Origin: Rhizobium sp. NZLR1
GTDB lineage: Bacteria; Pseudomonadota; Alphaproteobacteria; Rhizobiales; Rhizobiaceae
DNA length: 64,000 nt
Assembly: GCF_017357385.1 (NCBI RefSeq)
Contig: NZ_CP071632.1
Span: 1,369,501 to 1,433,500 of the forward strand
Direction of reading: 5' to 3'
The position numbers and the translations under genes were made by a program. Positions 44,666 to 54,140 of the stretch are shown here, one piece after another; within the stretch, counting starts at the first letter, position 1; every line of letters begins with the position of its first letter. Under the pieces are notes generated by a model that worked only from the letters and a program-made list of their open reading frames with translations, did not search any database and was not told where the DNA came from.

Positions 44666-45619
44666 ATGCTGGAGCAGACAAGACAGGACGCCACATCACC
44701 CTGGCATCAAGGTGAACTCGCCATGCAGCGTAGCGTCGGGGTCGTCGAACGCATGGACGGACCCGGACGCAATTTCGTCCGCAAGGCAATGCCGGAGCAG
44801 CACCGCGCCTTCTTTCCAATGCTGCCTTTTGTCGTCCTCGGCGCCGTCGATGCCAAAGGCGATGTCTGGGCGACGGTGCGGGCTGAGCGACCGGGCTTCA
44901 TGTCCTCACCGGATCCGGAGGTCCTGGATGTCGACCTGCGGCGCGACCCGGCCGATCCCGCCGATGCCGGCATGGAGGACGGCAATGCGATCGCAATGCT
45001 CGGCATCCAACTCGAGACCCGCCGGCGCAACCGGCTGAACGGCGTGATCCGCAGAACGGATGCCGAAGCTTTCCGCGTGCGTGTCGGCCAGAGCTTCGGC
45101 AACTGCCCGCAGTATATCCAGCCGCGCTCTTCCGTCTTTGTCCGCGATCCCGATAGGCCGACAGCGGTGGCGCCGCCGCATTCCGGTCAACTCGACCATC
45201 GCATGCGGCAGATGATCGAGGGTGCCGACACCTTCTTCGTCGCCTCCTATGTTGATCGCGACAATGGCGAGCGGCAGGTGGACGTCTCCCATCGCGGCGG
45301 CGATGCCGGCTTCGTCCGTCTCAGTGCTGGCGGCGTGCTGACCATTCCCGATTTTGCCGGCAATCGGTTCTTCAACACCCTCGGCAATTTCCTCGTCAAC
45401 CCGAAGGCCGGTCTGGTCTTCATCGATTTTGAAACCGGCGACATGCTGCAGATGACCGGAACGGCAGAAGTGCTGGTGGATTCGCCCGAAATCACCAGCT
45501 TTCAAAGGGCGGAACGGCTGTGGCGTTTCACGCCGGAAGAGATCGTGTTTCGCCCGGATGCTCTGCCGCTGCGATGGAGCAAGGAGAGCGCCGATCTGCT
45601 GCGCCGTTCCCGCGGGTGA
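44666..45619 (+). CDS. Pyridoxamine 5'-phosphate oxidase-like flavin protein
   Basis: A 317-aa protein with a PNPOx-like split-barrel fold. The conserved block DTFFVASYVDRDNGERQVDVSHRG near the C-terminus resembles a long-form subgroup. FFPMLPFVVLGAVDAKGDVW matches the N-terminal strand, and GNRFFNTLGNFLVNPKAGL is also typical. It has a strong AAGGAGG at the correct spacing. It is probably an FMN oxidoreductase; the substrate is unknown. Confidence 0.82.
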   Translation: MLEQTRQDATSPWHQGELAMQRSVGVVERMDGPGRNFVRKAMPEQHRAFFPMLPFVVLGAVDAKGDVWATVRAERPGFMSSPDPEVLDVDLRRDPADPADAGMEDGNAIAMLGIQLETRRRNRLNGVIRRTDAEAFRVRVGQSFGNCPQYIQPRSSVFVRDPDRPTAVAPPHSGQLDHRMRQMIEGADTFFVASYVDRDNGERQVDVSHRGGDAGFVRLSAGGVLTIPDFAGNRFFNTLGNFLVNPKAGLVFIDFETGDMLQMTGTAEVLVDSPEITSFQRAERLWRFTPEEIVFRPDALPLRWSKESADLLRRSRG

Positions 45620-45681
45620 GGGGGACGCTTGGCTGCATCTCGACCTCTGCGGCAAAACGTTACCTTGGCGCCTTGCAACAA

Positions 45682-45701
45682 TTGTACCGATCGGTACAAT
45701 G
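45682..45701. promoter_or_regulatory. 20-bp perfect palindrome, TetR operator candidate
   Basis: ATTGTACCGATCGGTACAAT, perfectly symmetric, 26 bp before the DUF1348 start. The second gene of that unit encodes a TetR regulator. Confidence 0.78.
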
Positions 45702-45726
45702 ATAACCATTCACTACAGGAGCGCCC

Positions 45727-46188
45727 ATGTCCAGCCTGGCCCCAGCCTTCACCCTTGAGACCGCCACCCGAAAAGTCCGCCTTGCCGAGGACGGCTGGAA
45801 CAGCCGCGATCCGGAGCGCGTCTCGCTCGTCTATACGCCGGACAGTTGCTGGCGGAACCGCGCCGAATTCGTCAACGGTCGAGCCGAGATCGTCGCCTTT
45901 CTCACCCGCAAATGGGCCAAGGAATTGGACTACCGGCTGATCAAGGAGATCTGGGCCTTCACCGATGATCGCATCGCCGTGCGCTTCGCTTACGAATGGC
46001 ACGACGACAGCGGCAACTGGTTCCGCTCCTATGGCAACGAGAACTGGGAATTCGATGCCGCCGGTCTGATGCAGCGCCGCTTCGCCTGCATCAACGACCT
46101 GCCGATTCGGGAATCGGAACGACAGTACCACTGGCCGCTCGGCCGGCGGCCCGACGATCATCCCGGTCTGAGCGAACTCGGCCTCTGA
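45727..46188 (+). CDS. DUF1348 / NTF2-like family protein
   Basis: A 153-aa SnoaL/NTF2-like cone-fold protein. The DUF1348 signature includes [39 protein letters not shown] and [14 protein letters not shown]. The start follows AGGAG. It is the first gene of the unit with the TetR regulator and is probably controlled by the palindrome upstream. Confidence 0.88.
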   Translation: MSSLAPAFTLETATRKVRLAEDGWNSRDPERVSLVYTPDSCWRNRAEFVNGRAEIVAFLTRKWAKELDYRLIKEIWAFTDDRIAVRFAYEWHDDSGNWFRSYGNENWEFDAAGLMQRRFACINDLPIRESERQYHWPLGRRPDDHPGLSELGL

Positions 46189-46215
46189 CGCAAGCCAGGC
46201 CAAGGAACTCCGCCG

Positions 46216-46776
46216 GTGAAGACCGTCTACGAACGCGCCGACATCGTGCCGTTGCTGGCGGAAATCTTCCGCGAACTCGGCTATGAGGCCACGTCGCTCA
46301 GCCGCATAACCGAACGCATCGGCATCGGCAAGGGCAGTCTTTATCACTTCTTTCCCGGTGGCAAGGAGGAGATGGCGGGTGCCGTGCTCGCCGATGTCGA
46401 TGCCTGGTTCGAACAGGCGATCTATCAGCCGTTAAGAAAGGACGACGCTCGTCAGGCTATCGCGGCGATGTGGACGCATGTGAACGATTATTTTCGCTCC
46501 GGCCGGCGCATCTGCCTCGTCGGCGCCTTCGCGCTTGATGAGACCCGGGAACGATTTTCGCCAGCAATCGGCGGCTATTTCATTCGCTGGATCGACGCCT
46601 TGCGTTCGGCGTTGATGCGGGCGGGCTGTGCAGAGGAGGAGGCGCAGGCGCTGGCCGAGGAGAGCGTCGCCGGCATTCAAGGCGCACTGGTGCTGTCGCG
46701 GGCGCTGGACGACACAACGGTCTTCACCCGATCGCTGCAGACGCTGGCGAAACGGCTCGAAGTCGTGATGCGATGA
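46216..46776 (+). CDS. TetR family regulator (YxaF/LmrA-like)
   Basis: A 186-aa regulator with an N-terminal HTH (YEATSLSRITERIGIGKGSL then YHFFPGGKEEMA); the YHFFPGGKEE run is typical of the YxaF/LmrA group. The GTG start is used because the helix begins at once; a weak ribosome-binding site suggests translation coupled to the preceding gene, which ends 27 bp before. Likely a repressor of its own operon. Confidence 0.88.
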   Translation: MKTVYERADIVPLLAEIFRELGYEATSLSRITERIGIGKGSLYHFFPGGKEEMAGAVLADVDAWFEQAIYQPLRKDDARQAIAAMWTHVNDYFRSGRRICLVGAFALDETRERFSPAIGGYFIRWIDALRSALMRAGCAEEEAQALAEESVAGIQGALVLSRALDDTTVFTRSLQTLAKRLEVVMR

Positions 46777-46884
46777 GGGCGGTCAAAGCGGCTGGGATGT
46801 TCCATTGCAGCCGTAAAGAATTCACCCGGCCACGATTGATTGGCCGGGGCCTCGATCGGGCGCTGGGCGGCGCTCGATCTTATA

Positions 46885-47016
46885 TCAGCGTTGTTGTTGA
46901 GGCTGCTGGGCCGGGCGCGGATTTTCCCGTTCAGGGCGAATCTGGCGCCATTCATTTTCCATCTGGTCGACGACGTGCTGGGGAATGGTGGTTTGCGTTG
47001 TGGCGGGCGTCTGCAT
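46885..47016 (-). CDS. 43-aa small protein
   Basis: The ATG at 47016 follows GAGGAG by seven bases. The product begins MQTPATTQTTIPQHVVDQME and ends in Pro/Gln-rich sequence (PRPAQQPQQQR). It is probably disordered. The ribosome-binding site is the main evidence. Confidence 0.5.
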   Translation of the reverse strand: MQTPATTQTTIPQHVVDQMENEWRQIRPERENPRPAQQPQQQR

Positions 47017-47111
47017 CGGAAGTCTCCTCGTTCTGTGGTAAGGCTTCAGGGCAAAGAGATGCATCGCACAAGACAAAAGGCGTGTAAATCAGTGGCTTAA
47101 ACACTTTAAAC

Positions 47112-47132
47112 GATTAAATAGATTTTAATCGA
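47112..47132. promoter_or_regulatory. AT-rich inverted repeat upstream of the GH19 gene
   Basis: CGATTAAA-TAGAT-TTTAATCG, an eight-pair dyad 40 bp before the GH19-like start, with further GATTAA and TTTTAA words on both sides. A possible operator. Confidence 0.45.
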
Positions 47133-47172
47133 TTAAGACGGTTTTAACCACGATATTTTTGGGAAGCGCGGA

Positions 47173-47859
47173 ATGGTTGTCCACATGGACCGGGGTTTCT
47201 TTTTCGATGCGGTGCGGGACCAACTCTTCAAGGGAGAGATGACGCATCCTCAGGTAGTGGGCATCACAGCGATTATCGACGCTTGGGAAGAGCGGTTTCC
47301 CCATGCCGATCGGCGGTGGCTCGCCTATATCCTCGCAACCGCTTACCATGAGACCGCCTATACGATGCAGCCAGTGCGCGAGACGCTGGCGCACAGCGAT
47401 AAACGCGCGGTCGAGATCCTGGAGACGGCCTTTGCTGCAGGCAAGCTTTCCTGGGTGAAAACCCCGTACTGGCGGCCGGACGAGGATGGTCGCAGCTGGC
47501 ATGGACGCGGTCTGGTGCAACTCACCCACAAGCGGAACTATGAGGCGATGAGCACGCTGACGGGCATCGACCTCGTTGCCGATCCCGACCGGGCGATGGA
47601 GATGGCGGCGGCGGTAACGATCCTGATCGAAGGCATGCTGCAGGGCAGCTTTACCGGCCACAAGCTCGCCGATCACCTGAACTTGACGACGGAGGATTGG
47701 GTGAACGCACGCCGCATCGTCAACGGCACCGACCGGGCGGAAAAGCTCGCGGCTTACGCCATCATCTTCGCTGCGGCGATACGTCCGGATGCCCCGCATG
47801 GCATGTTCGCGCGGTTGAAGGCCTGGGGCTTGCGTGTTATCGCCCGGCTGACCCTCTGA
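47173..47859 (+). CDS. GH19-like lytic enzyme
   Basis: A 228-aa glycoside hydrolase family 19-like (chitinase/phage-endolysin type) protein. AYILATAYHETAYTMQPVRE carries the catalytic-type Glu, and WHGRGLVQLTHKRNYEAMS is the strongest family motif. No signal peptide is seen. The last residues (LKAWGLRVIARLTL) may form an amphipathic tail. It could cut peptidoglycan or chitin-like polymers. Lone endolysin-like genes can be prophage remnants, but no other phage gene is near. Confidence 0.82.
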   Translation: MVVHMDRGFFFDAVRDQLFKGEMTHPQVVGITAIIDAWEERFPHADRRWLAYILATAYHETAYTMQPVRETLAHSDKRAVEILETAFAAGKLSWVKTPYWRPDEDGRSWHGRGLVQLTHKRNYEAMSTLTGIDLVADPDRAMEMAAAVTILIEGMLQGSFTGHKLADHLNLTTEDWVNARRIVNGTDRAEKLAAYAIIFAAAIRPDAPHGMFARLKAWGLRVIARLTL

Positions 47860-47879
47860 AACTTGACAGGAGCTTCCGC

Positions 47880-48185
47880 GTGATCCGCCATATCGTCTTC
47901 TTCACCGTGCAGGAGGAACATCTGCAGGAGGTGAGGGCCGGGCTTTCGGTTCTGACCGGCATTCCGCATGCGCGGTTGCTGGAGATCGGCACCAATGTGA
48001 AAACCGATCAATTGGGCACCGAGATCGATCTCGTAGTCTACGGCGAATTCGACGACGAGGCGGCCCTTGCCGCCTATAAGGCCCATCCGGATTACCAGCT
48101 CTCGATCGAGCGCGTGCGGCCGCTCCGGGAAAAGCGCATCGCCGCCGATTACGACAGCTCCACGGCGGTGACGCGGCCGCTTTGA
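47880..48185 (+). CDS. Dabb family stress-response protein
   Basis: A 101-aa Dabb (A/B barrel) protein that starts at GTG after AGGAGCTTCC, giving MIRHIVFFTVQEEHLQEVRA and later GEFDDEAALAAYKAHPDYQ. These are the family's start and its AYxxHPxH-like region. The true start is well inside a longer open frame. It forms dimeric barrels; the substrate is unknown. Confidence 0.87.
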   Translation: MIRHIVFFTVQEEHLQEVRAGLSVLTGIPHARLLEIGTNVKTDQLGTEIDLVVYGEFDDEAALAAYKAHPDYQLSIERVRPLREKRIAADYDSSTAVTRPL

Positions 48186-48471
48186 ATCTCGCAAGCGTGC
48201 TGTTGCCATGCCACATTCCGTCGAAATTTCAGATGGAAGACTGATTTTCCGGAGGGGGGTCGCGCCCCGAAGTTCACTCAACTGTTGAGCCGCCGGACTC
48301 AACTTTCGAAAAAGCGGCGGCAAGCGATTCAAAAGATTCGCCAAAGCGGGCTGCGTGCTAATGGTCAGCTGGCTGCAGCAGTCGCGATACGCGGTCGGAA
48401 AGCCGCTCTCGTCCTGATGATGATGATAATCAAGACAGATTAAGAATGGCTGACTTGCCGGGCCCGGGCTC
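48186..48471. other. Intergenic region between convergent genes
   Basis: A 286-bp region. It contains the dyad CTCAACTGTTGAG (48276-48288). No gene or clear terminator is seen. Confidence 0.4.
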
Positions 48472-49695
48472 TCACGAGACGACCGGGCTCGGGTGCGATG
48501 CGTGGGCGCTGCGCACCACCGCCATCAACATCAGCACGAAACTCAACGACAAGGCGGCGAGAACGGCGCAGGCGACGAGTGCCGGGCCGGTGCCAGCGCG
48601 GTCGAGGATGGCGGTGAAGATGACGGGGGCGATGGCGTTGGCGAGGTTTTGCGGCAGCGACAGCCGGGCCGACTGCAGACCGTATTCGGCAGGTGAAAAC
48701 AGCGCCAGCGGCAGAAGCGCGCGGGCGACGGTCATGACGCCGGCGCCAAAGCCGTAGAGCAGAATGAAGGTGACGAGCAGCGGTGTTGACGAGCCGGCGA
48801 CCAGCATGATCAGGAAACTGATCATCATCAGGCCGATGCCCATCGCCGCGCTGAGCATGGGGTTGCCGCGCCGGCCGAGCAGCATGTCGAGGAAACGCGC
48901 CGAGATGCCGAGCACGCCGCGTGCCGAGCCGAGCTGCAGCGCGAAGGCCGGCGAGGCGCCGGACTGACGGAAGATTTCGAGCAGCGATGGCGAGATGCCG
49001 AAGGTGATGAAGGTCGAGATCGTCGTCGCCGCGGCAATCAGCAGGAAGGCTTTGCGCCGTGCCACCTTCGACAGCGGCACCGGGGCAATGTCTGCCGCGC
49101 CGCCTTCGATATGCATTACGATCGGTTTCGGCAGGGCGAAAAGATGCAGCGGCAGACAGACGAAGAATTGCAGCCCCGCGCAGACGAGAAAGGTGAGGCG
49201 CCAGCCGAGCGTCTCGTTGAGCAGGCTGAGGATCGGCCAGAAGATGGCGCTCGAAAGCCCGGTGAACAGCATGAGAATAGCGATGACGCGTTTGCCGTTC
49301 GCCCCTTCGCGCTCGACGACGGCCGTATAGGCCGGTGCCGAAAGGCCACAGGCGCCGCCGATGCCGATGATCACCCAGGCGGCGGCATAAAACACGATGC
49401 CGTTTGCGGCGGAAAGCAGAAGCAAGCCAAGCGCAAAGGTCAGTGAGGCGGCCGATAACACTCGGGCGGCGCCGTAGCGGGAGAGCCAGCGGCCGGTCGC
49501 GGGACCAATGATGGCGCTGACCATCATCATGATCGTCAGGCCGGCAAACGCGACCTCGTTCGCCAAGCCAAGAGCGGGTGCCACGACGCGGCCCATGACC
49601 CCGAGCATGTCGAACGTCGTGCCCCAGCCGATCAACTGGGTGATGGCAAGCACGGTGACCGTCTGCGCCGAGCGGAAGCGGAAGGAATTTGGCAT
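48472..49695 (-). CDS. MFS transporter
   Basis: A 407-aa MFS protein with 12 hydrophobic segments. The ATG at 49695 gives MPNSFRFRSAQTVTVLAITQ; the frame is open to 49914 but upstream codons look non-coding. GPATGRWLSRYGAARVL is the motif-A-like loop. Similar to CynX/arabinose-efflux-type members. The substrate is unknown. Confidence 0.83.
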   Translation of the reverse strand: MPNSFRFRSAQTVTVLAITQLIGWGTTFDMLGVMGRVVAPALGLANEVAFAGLTIMMMVSAIIGPATGRWLSRYGAARVLSAASLTFALGLLLLSAANGIVFYAAAWVIIGIGGACGLSAPAYTAVVEREGANGKRVIAILMLFTGLSSAIFWPILSLLNETLGWRLTFLVCAGLQFFVCLPLHLFALPKPIVMHIEGGAADIAPVPLSKVARRKAFLLIAAATTISTFITFGISPSLLEIFRQSGASPAFALQLGSARGVLGISARFLDMLLGRRGNPMLSAAMGIGLMMISFLIMLVAGSSTPLLVTFILLYGFGAGVMTVARALLPLALFSPAEYGLQSARLSLPQNLANAIAPVIFTAILDRAGTGPALVACAVLAALSLSFVLMLMAVVRSAHASHPSPVVS

Positions 49696-49982
49696 TGGTG
49701 CTGAAATGGCCTGAATGCGGAAACACCAAGGACATACCAGTTTCAATCGGCCGGTAAAAGTTGCGATCGCAATTCCCGCCACACCTGATACCGAACGACT
49801 TTTTCCGATGCGGAGGAGGCCGCCGAAGCCTGCCGCGGCAGCGGTTTTCAGCAGCTGACACCGGTTGCCGTCAGCAGTCGAGAATGGTTCTAAATGCCCT
49901 GCGTTACAGCGCATTCATTTGCCATTCAGGTCGCGTGAGTACATATTCGGGCCACATTGGCATTACCTTGAAAGCATAGCAC

Positions 49983-50231
49983 ATGGCCTTTCCTCTGAGC
50001 GTCGCAGCGTTGGCCGCCGGACTGGTGGTATCGGCGCCCTCATCGGACGTCGTGGGCACTCTCGTTCACAGCGTGGCAGGTGACTGCAGCGCCGCCGCAG
50101 CCCAGGTGGTTGAGCAAACGGGCGGCCAGCTCCTGTCCGTGCAACCGGTGGGCGACACCTGCATCATCACCGTTCTGGTGTCGGGAAACGGCCAGCGTCC
50201 ACGCAAAGTGACGGTAAAGGTTCCGATGTAG
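49983..50231 (+). CDS. feuN: FeuN-like small periplasmic inhibitor of FeuQ
   Basis: An 82-aa protein with a signal peptide (SVAALAAGLVVSAPSSD) and then a compact PepSY-like domain with Cys40 or nearby (VAGDCSAAAAQVV) and a second Cys (GDTCIITVLVSG). It sits 54 bp before a FeuP-type gene. In Sinorhizobium meliloti feuN lies here and encodes a small periplasmic protein that restrains FeuPQ. I name it from position, size and export signal, so feuN is a strong inference. Confidence 0.8.
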   Translation: MAFPLSVAALAAGLVVSAPSSDVVGTLVHSVAGDCSAAAAQVVEQTGGQLLSVQPVGDTCIITVLVSGNGQRPRKVTVKVPM

Positions 50232-50285
50232 GCGGAATCGGTCTATTCAGGACATGATCGATTTGAAGCGGGCGAAGGCGGACCG

Positions 50286-50957
50286 ATGCGCATTCTGGTA
50301 GTCGAAGACGATGTTAATCTGAACCGGCAGCTGGCCGACACGCTGAAGGAGGCGGGCTATGTCGTCGACCAGGCGTTCGACGGCGAGGAAGGCCATTTCC
50401 TCGGCGATACCGAACCTTATGACGCCATAATTCTCGATATCGGCTTGCCGGAGCTGGACGGGGTCACCGTCCTTGAAAAATGGCGCGGCGCCGGCCGCGG
50501 CATGCCGGTGCTGATCCTGACGGCGCGCGACCGCTGGAGCGACAAGGTCGCCGGTATCGACGCAGGGGCCGACGACTACGTCACCAAACCCTTCCATGTC
50601 GAGGAAGTGCTGGCGCGAATTCGGGCGCTGATCCGGCGCGCGGCGGGGCATTCCTCATCCGAGATCATCTGCGGGCCGGTGCGGCTCGATACCAAATCCT
50701 CCAAGGCGACGGTCAATGGCACGACGCTGAAGCTGACCTCGCACGAATACCGCCTTCTCGCCTATCTCATGCATCATATGGGCGAGGTCGTCTCCCGCAC
50801 AGAACTGGTCGAGCACATGTACGACCAGGATTTTGACCGCGATTCCAACACGATCGAGGTCTTTGTCGGCCGTCTGCGCAAGAAGATGGGCGTCGATCTG
50901 ATCGAAACGGTGCGCGGTCTCGGATACCGCATCCAAGCGCCGAAACATGCGAATTAA
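50286..50957 (+). CDS. feuP: Response regulator FeuP (OmpR type)
   Basis: A 223-aa response regulator with phospho-acceptor Asp51 in AIILDIGLPELDG, a conserved Lys in DYVTKPFH, and an OmpR-type winged helix from about residue 125. FeuPQ was named from iron uptake in R. leguminosarum; in S. meliloti it regulates cyclic glucan export (ndvA) in response to osmotic conditions. The start is ATG 50286. It overlaps feuQ by 11 nt. Confidence 0.9.
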   Translation: MRILVVEDDVNLNRQLADTLKEAGYVVDQAFDGEEGHFLGDTEPYDAIILDIGLPELDGVTVLEKWRGAGRGMPVLILTARDRWSDKVAGIDAGADDYVTKPFHVEEVLARIRALIRRAAGHSSSEIICGPVRLDTKSSKATVNGTTLKLTSHEYRLLAYLMHHMGEVVSRTELVEHMYDQDFDRDSNTIEVFVGRLRKKMGVDLIETVRGLGYRIQAPKHAN

Positions 50958-52350
50958 GTCGCTCACCGCACGTGTTTTGTTGTTGACCACAGTCTGGTCG
51001 ACGGTGGCGCTGGTGGTGATCGGCCTGTTGATCTCCACCCTCTACCGCAAGAGCGCCGAACGCGGTTTCCAGGATCTGCTGCGGGCGCAGCTCTATAACG
51101 TCATCAACTCTGTGACGATCGGCGATCAGGGAGCGCTCAGCGGCAGCCCGCAGCTCGGCGACCTGCGTTTTGCCCAGCCGAAGACCGGTTGGTATTGGGT
51201 GGTGGAGCCGCTCGGCACCTATACGACGGCACCGCTGGTGTCGCCCTCGCTCGGCTCGGCGCTCATTCCGGTTCCCTCCGTCGTCGAGGCGCCTTTCGAC
51301 AAGAATTACGAACGCTACTATCAGGTGACGGATGCCTCCGGGAACCGCGTGCAGGTGGCGGAAACCGAAGTGGTGCTCGATACTGACGGGCGCGCGGCGC
51401 GCGTCCGCGTCACCGGCAATGTCGATGTCGTCGAAGACGACGTGCGCACCTTTTCCCATAGCCTCTATCTGGCGCTGGCCGGCTTCGGCGTCGGCAGCCT
51501 GATCGTCAATGCCCTGGCGATTCTCTATGGCCTGAAGCCACTCGACAAGGCACGTGCCGCCTTGGAGCGCATCCGCGCCGGCGAGAGCGAGCAGCTCAAA
51601 GGCGACTTCCCGCGTGAGATTTTGCCGCTCGCCAACGAGGTCAACGCGCTGATCGACAGCAACCGCCGCATCGTCGAGCGGGCCCGCATGCAGGTCGGCA
51701 ATCTCGCCCATTCGCTGAAGACCCCGATTGCCGTGCTTCTCAACGAGGCGCGCGTGCTCGAAAAATCCCATGGCGAACTGGTGCGCAGCCAGGCGGAATC
51801 GATGCAGGGACAGGTGCAGTCCTATCTCAACCGCGCCCGCATCGCTGCGCAACGCGAATCCGTGCTCGCCCGCACCGATGCCGAGCCGGCGCTCGAGCGG
51901 CTGGTGCGCGTCATGCGCCGGCTGAACGTCGATACCGAATTCGATCTCGTCGTCTCGCCGCCGCATCTGGCCGTCGCTATGGAGCAACAGGATCTCGAGG
52001 AGACCGTCGGCAATCTCTTGGAGAATGCGGCGCGTTTTGCCAAAAGCAAGGTACGGCTTTCGGCCGTCGAGGCCGGCGACGACGTCAAGGGAGCGGAGGC
52101 GAGTGCGCGCCGCCACTGGGTGGAGCTCGCCGTCGAGGATGACGGGCCGGGCCTCGAGCCCGATCAGATCCGCGAGGCGCTGAAGCGCGGCCGCAGGCTC
52201 GACGAAAGCAAGCCCGGAACCGGGCTCGGCCTTTCGATCGTCACCGAGATCTCCAGTGAGTATCAAGGACGGCTCGAGCTTTCCCGCGGCGAATGGGGCG
52301 GGCTCAAGGCGAAGCTTATCCTGCCCGGCATCACAAAGGATGTTGCATGA
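50947..52350 (+). CDS. feuQ: Sensor histidine kinase FeuQ
   Basis: A 467-aa sensor with an N-terminal span (about residues 10-30), a periplasmic domain (30-170), a second span (170-195), HAMP-like linker, DHp with His255 in LAHSLKTPIAVLLNEA, and HATPase motifs (DDGPGL, GTGLGLSIV). It partners FeuP. The periplasmic domain is where FeuN would act. Confidence 0.9.
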   Translation: MRIKSLTARVLLLTTVWSTVALVVIGLLISTLYRKSAERGFQDLLRAQLYNVINSVTIGDQGALSGSPQLGDLRFAQPKTGWYWVVEPLGTYTTAPLVSPSLGSALIPVPSVVEAPFDKNYERYYQVTDASGNRVQVAETEVVLDTDGRAARVRVTGNVDVVEDDVRTFSHSLYLALAGFGVGSLIVNALAILYGLKPLDKARAALERIRAGESEQLKGDFPREILPLANEVNALIDSNRRIVERARMQVGNLAHSLKTPIAVLLNEARVLEKSHGELVRSQAESMQGQVQSYLNRARIAAQRESVLARTDAEPALERLVRVMRRLNVDTEFDLVVSPPHLAVAMEQQDLEETVGNLLENAARFAKSKVRLSAVEAGDDVKGAEASARRHWVELAVEDDGPGLEPDQIREALKRGRRLDESKPGTGLGLSIVTEISSEYQGRLELSRGEWGGLKAKLILPGITKDVA

Positions 52351-52468
52351 GCAACTGCTTGATGTCACAAAGATACTGGCAAATGCATAGCATGCTTTGC
52401 CTTAATGCTGACACGGGGACGCTGCACTTCGATCGGCTGAAATTGACCCCTGATCGTGGTTCGACGCA

Positions 52469-52894
52469 ATGATTTTACGCTCGCAAGGCATGATCGCTTC
52501 CGCTCTTCTCGTCGCCGTCGCGCTCACCGGCTGCACGACGACGAAGGGTGCCGCTTCACGCGGCATTTTTTCGAGCAAGCCCTCGGCCTCGGCCGCCTTC
52601 CTCACAGCGCTGCAAGGCGGCCTTGCCGGCCGCAGCGGCGTGAGCTTGAGCGATAGCGACAAGCAGCGGGCGCTCGAGGCAGAATATCGGGCGCTGGAAG
52701 GCGCAGCCGTCGGCCAGCCGGTGCTGTGGACCGGCGAGGACGTCACCGGCAAGGTGGTCGCGGCAGCACCCTATCAGGTCGGTTCGCAGAACTGCCGCCA
52801 ATATACCCATACGCTGACCGCCGACGGCAAGGACACCGTGGTGCGAGGCGTTGCCTGCCGCAACAATGACGGAAGCTGGTCGCCGCTCGGCTGA
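52469..52894 (+). CDS. Surface-antigen-like lipoprotein
   Basis: A 141-aa predicted lipoprotein: a basic start, a hydrophobic core and the lipobox LTGC (Cys22), followed by a Ser/Ala-rich linker and a domain with YRALEGAAVGQPVLWTGED, QNCRQYTHTLTADGK and VRGVACRNNDGSWSPLG, resembling the 17-kDa surface antigen family of Alphaproteobacteria. It lies 118 bp after feuQ and could be regulated with it. Confidence 0.85.
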   Translation: MILRSQGMIASALLVAVALTGCTTTKGAASRGIFSSKPSASAAFLTALQGGLAGRSGVSLSDSDKQRALEAEYRALEGAAVGQPVLWTGEDVTGKVVAAAPYQVGSQNCRQYTHTLTADGKDTVVRGVACRNNDGSWSPLG

Positions 52895-52976
52895 ATCTGG
52901 TGAGTTGCGGCTCAAATCTTTGTCATTCCGGCTTTGGCAGTTGGAATGGCGGCGCGCATCAAGTATTTGGGCCGAT

Positions 52977-54140
52977 ATGCTGTTCTGGATTCTCGTTGCC
53001 GTTCTGACGGCAGCCGTCGCCATCATCCTGCTTTACCCCCTTCTGCGCGGAGCGAAGGCGGCGGAGAATATCCGCGCGGGCGAGGCGGCAGTCTACCGTG
53101 ACCAACTGCGCGAACTCGACCGCGATCTCAATGGCGGACTGATCACGCCTGAAGAAGCTGACTATGCCAGGGCTGAAATCGGCCGGCGGCTGATCGCCGT
53201 TTCTGCCGATGAGCGGGAAGAAACGCCGAAACCCGCACGGCATCGCCGTTTCACCGAGGCCTTCGTGCTGCTGGTCCTGCCGGTTCTCGGGCTCTGTCTT
53301 TATTTGACGACGGGCAGGCCGGACCTGCCCTCGCAGCCGCTGGAAGCGCGGCTGGAAAATCCCGGCAACGATATGGCTGTGCTGATCACCAAGGCGGAAC
53401 GGCACCTGGCGCAGAATCCCGATGACGGCAAGGGCTGGGACGTGCTGGCGCCGATCTATGTCCGCACGATGCGCGTGAACGATGCGCAACTGGCCTATCG
53501 CAATGCCATCCGGCTTCTCGGCCCAAGTCCGGTCCGGCTCGACGGCCTGGCCGAGACGCTGATGGCGATCTCCGACGGCGTCGTGACGGAGGAGACGCGC
53601 CAAGTGCTGGAACAGTCGCTTACGCTGGAACCCGACAATCCCCGCGCCCGCTTTTATATCGCGCTCAGCATGGAGCAGGCCGGACGGCCCGATGAGGCGC
53701 GCCAGGCCTTCGAGGCGCTGGCGAAACAATCGCCGGCCGATGCGCCCTGGCTGCCGCTGGTCAACCAGCATATCGCCATGAACGGCGGCGCGCCGGCAGT
53801 TCCCGATCAAGCAGCCCCGATTACCCCGGCTGCCCCGGCTGCCCCGGGCAATCCCACGCAGCAGGATGTGGCCGCGGCGGACAACATGAGCGCCGGCGAC
53901 CGGCAGCAGATGATCCGCGGCATGGTCGAGAGCCTCGACGCCAAGCTGAACGAGGATCCGAACAATTTCGAGGGATGGGTGCGGCTCGTCCGCTCTTACG
54001 CCGTATTGAACGATAAGGATCGCGCCGCCGCTGCGCTGAAGCGCGGGCTTGCTGCCTTTCCGTCGGCCGGCGAGCAGGGCAGGCAATTGCTGGCGCTGGC
54101 CCGGGAACTCGGCATCGCCACGGAGGGAATGACGCAATGA
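52977..54140 (+). CDS. ccmI: c-type cytochrome biogenesis protein CcmI (CycH)
   Basis: A 387-aa protein with two N-terminal membrane helices ([19 protein letters not shown] and, after a short loop, [18 protein letters not shown]) and TPR-like repeats over most of the rest ([24 protein letters not shown] units). CcmI presents apocytochrome to the heme ligation complex. The ATG at 52977 yields [12 protein letters not shown]. It overlaps ccmE by 4 nt. Confidence 0.92.
   Translation: MLFWILVAVLTAAVAIILLYPLLRGAKAAENIRAGEAAVYRDQLRELDRDLNGGLITPEEADYARAEIGRRLIAVSADEREETPKPARHRRFTEAFVLLVLPVLGLCLYLTTGRPDLPSQPLEARLENPGNDMAVLITKAERHLAQNPDDGKGWDVLAPIYVRTMRVNDAQLAYRNAIRLLGPSPVRLDGLAETLMAISDGVVTEETRQVLEQSLTLEPDNPRARFYIALSMEQAGRPDEARQAFEALAKQSPADAPWLPLVNQHIAMNGGAPAVPDQAAPITPAAPAAPGNPTQQDVAAADNMSAGDRQQMIRGMVESLDAKLNEDPNNFEGWVRLVRSYAVLNDKDRAAAALKRGLAAFPSAGEQGRQLLALARELGIATEGMTQ

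Noticed and set aside
50767..52368. A 533-codon open frame antisense to feuQ
   Set aside because: It mirrors the codon periodicity of feuQ; the product is low-complexity (Arg/Gly/Asp-rich) with no domain. GC-driven shadow.
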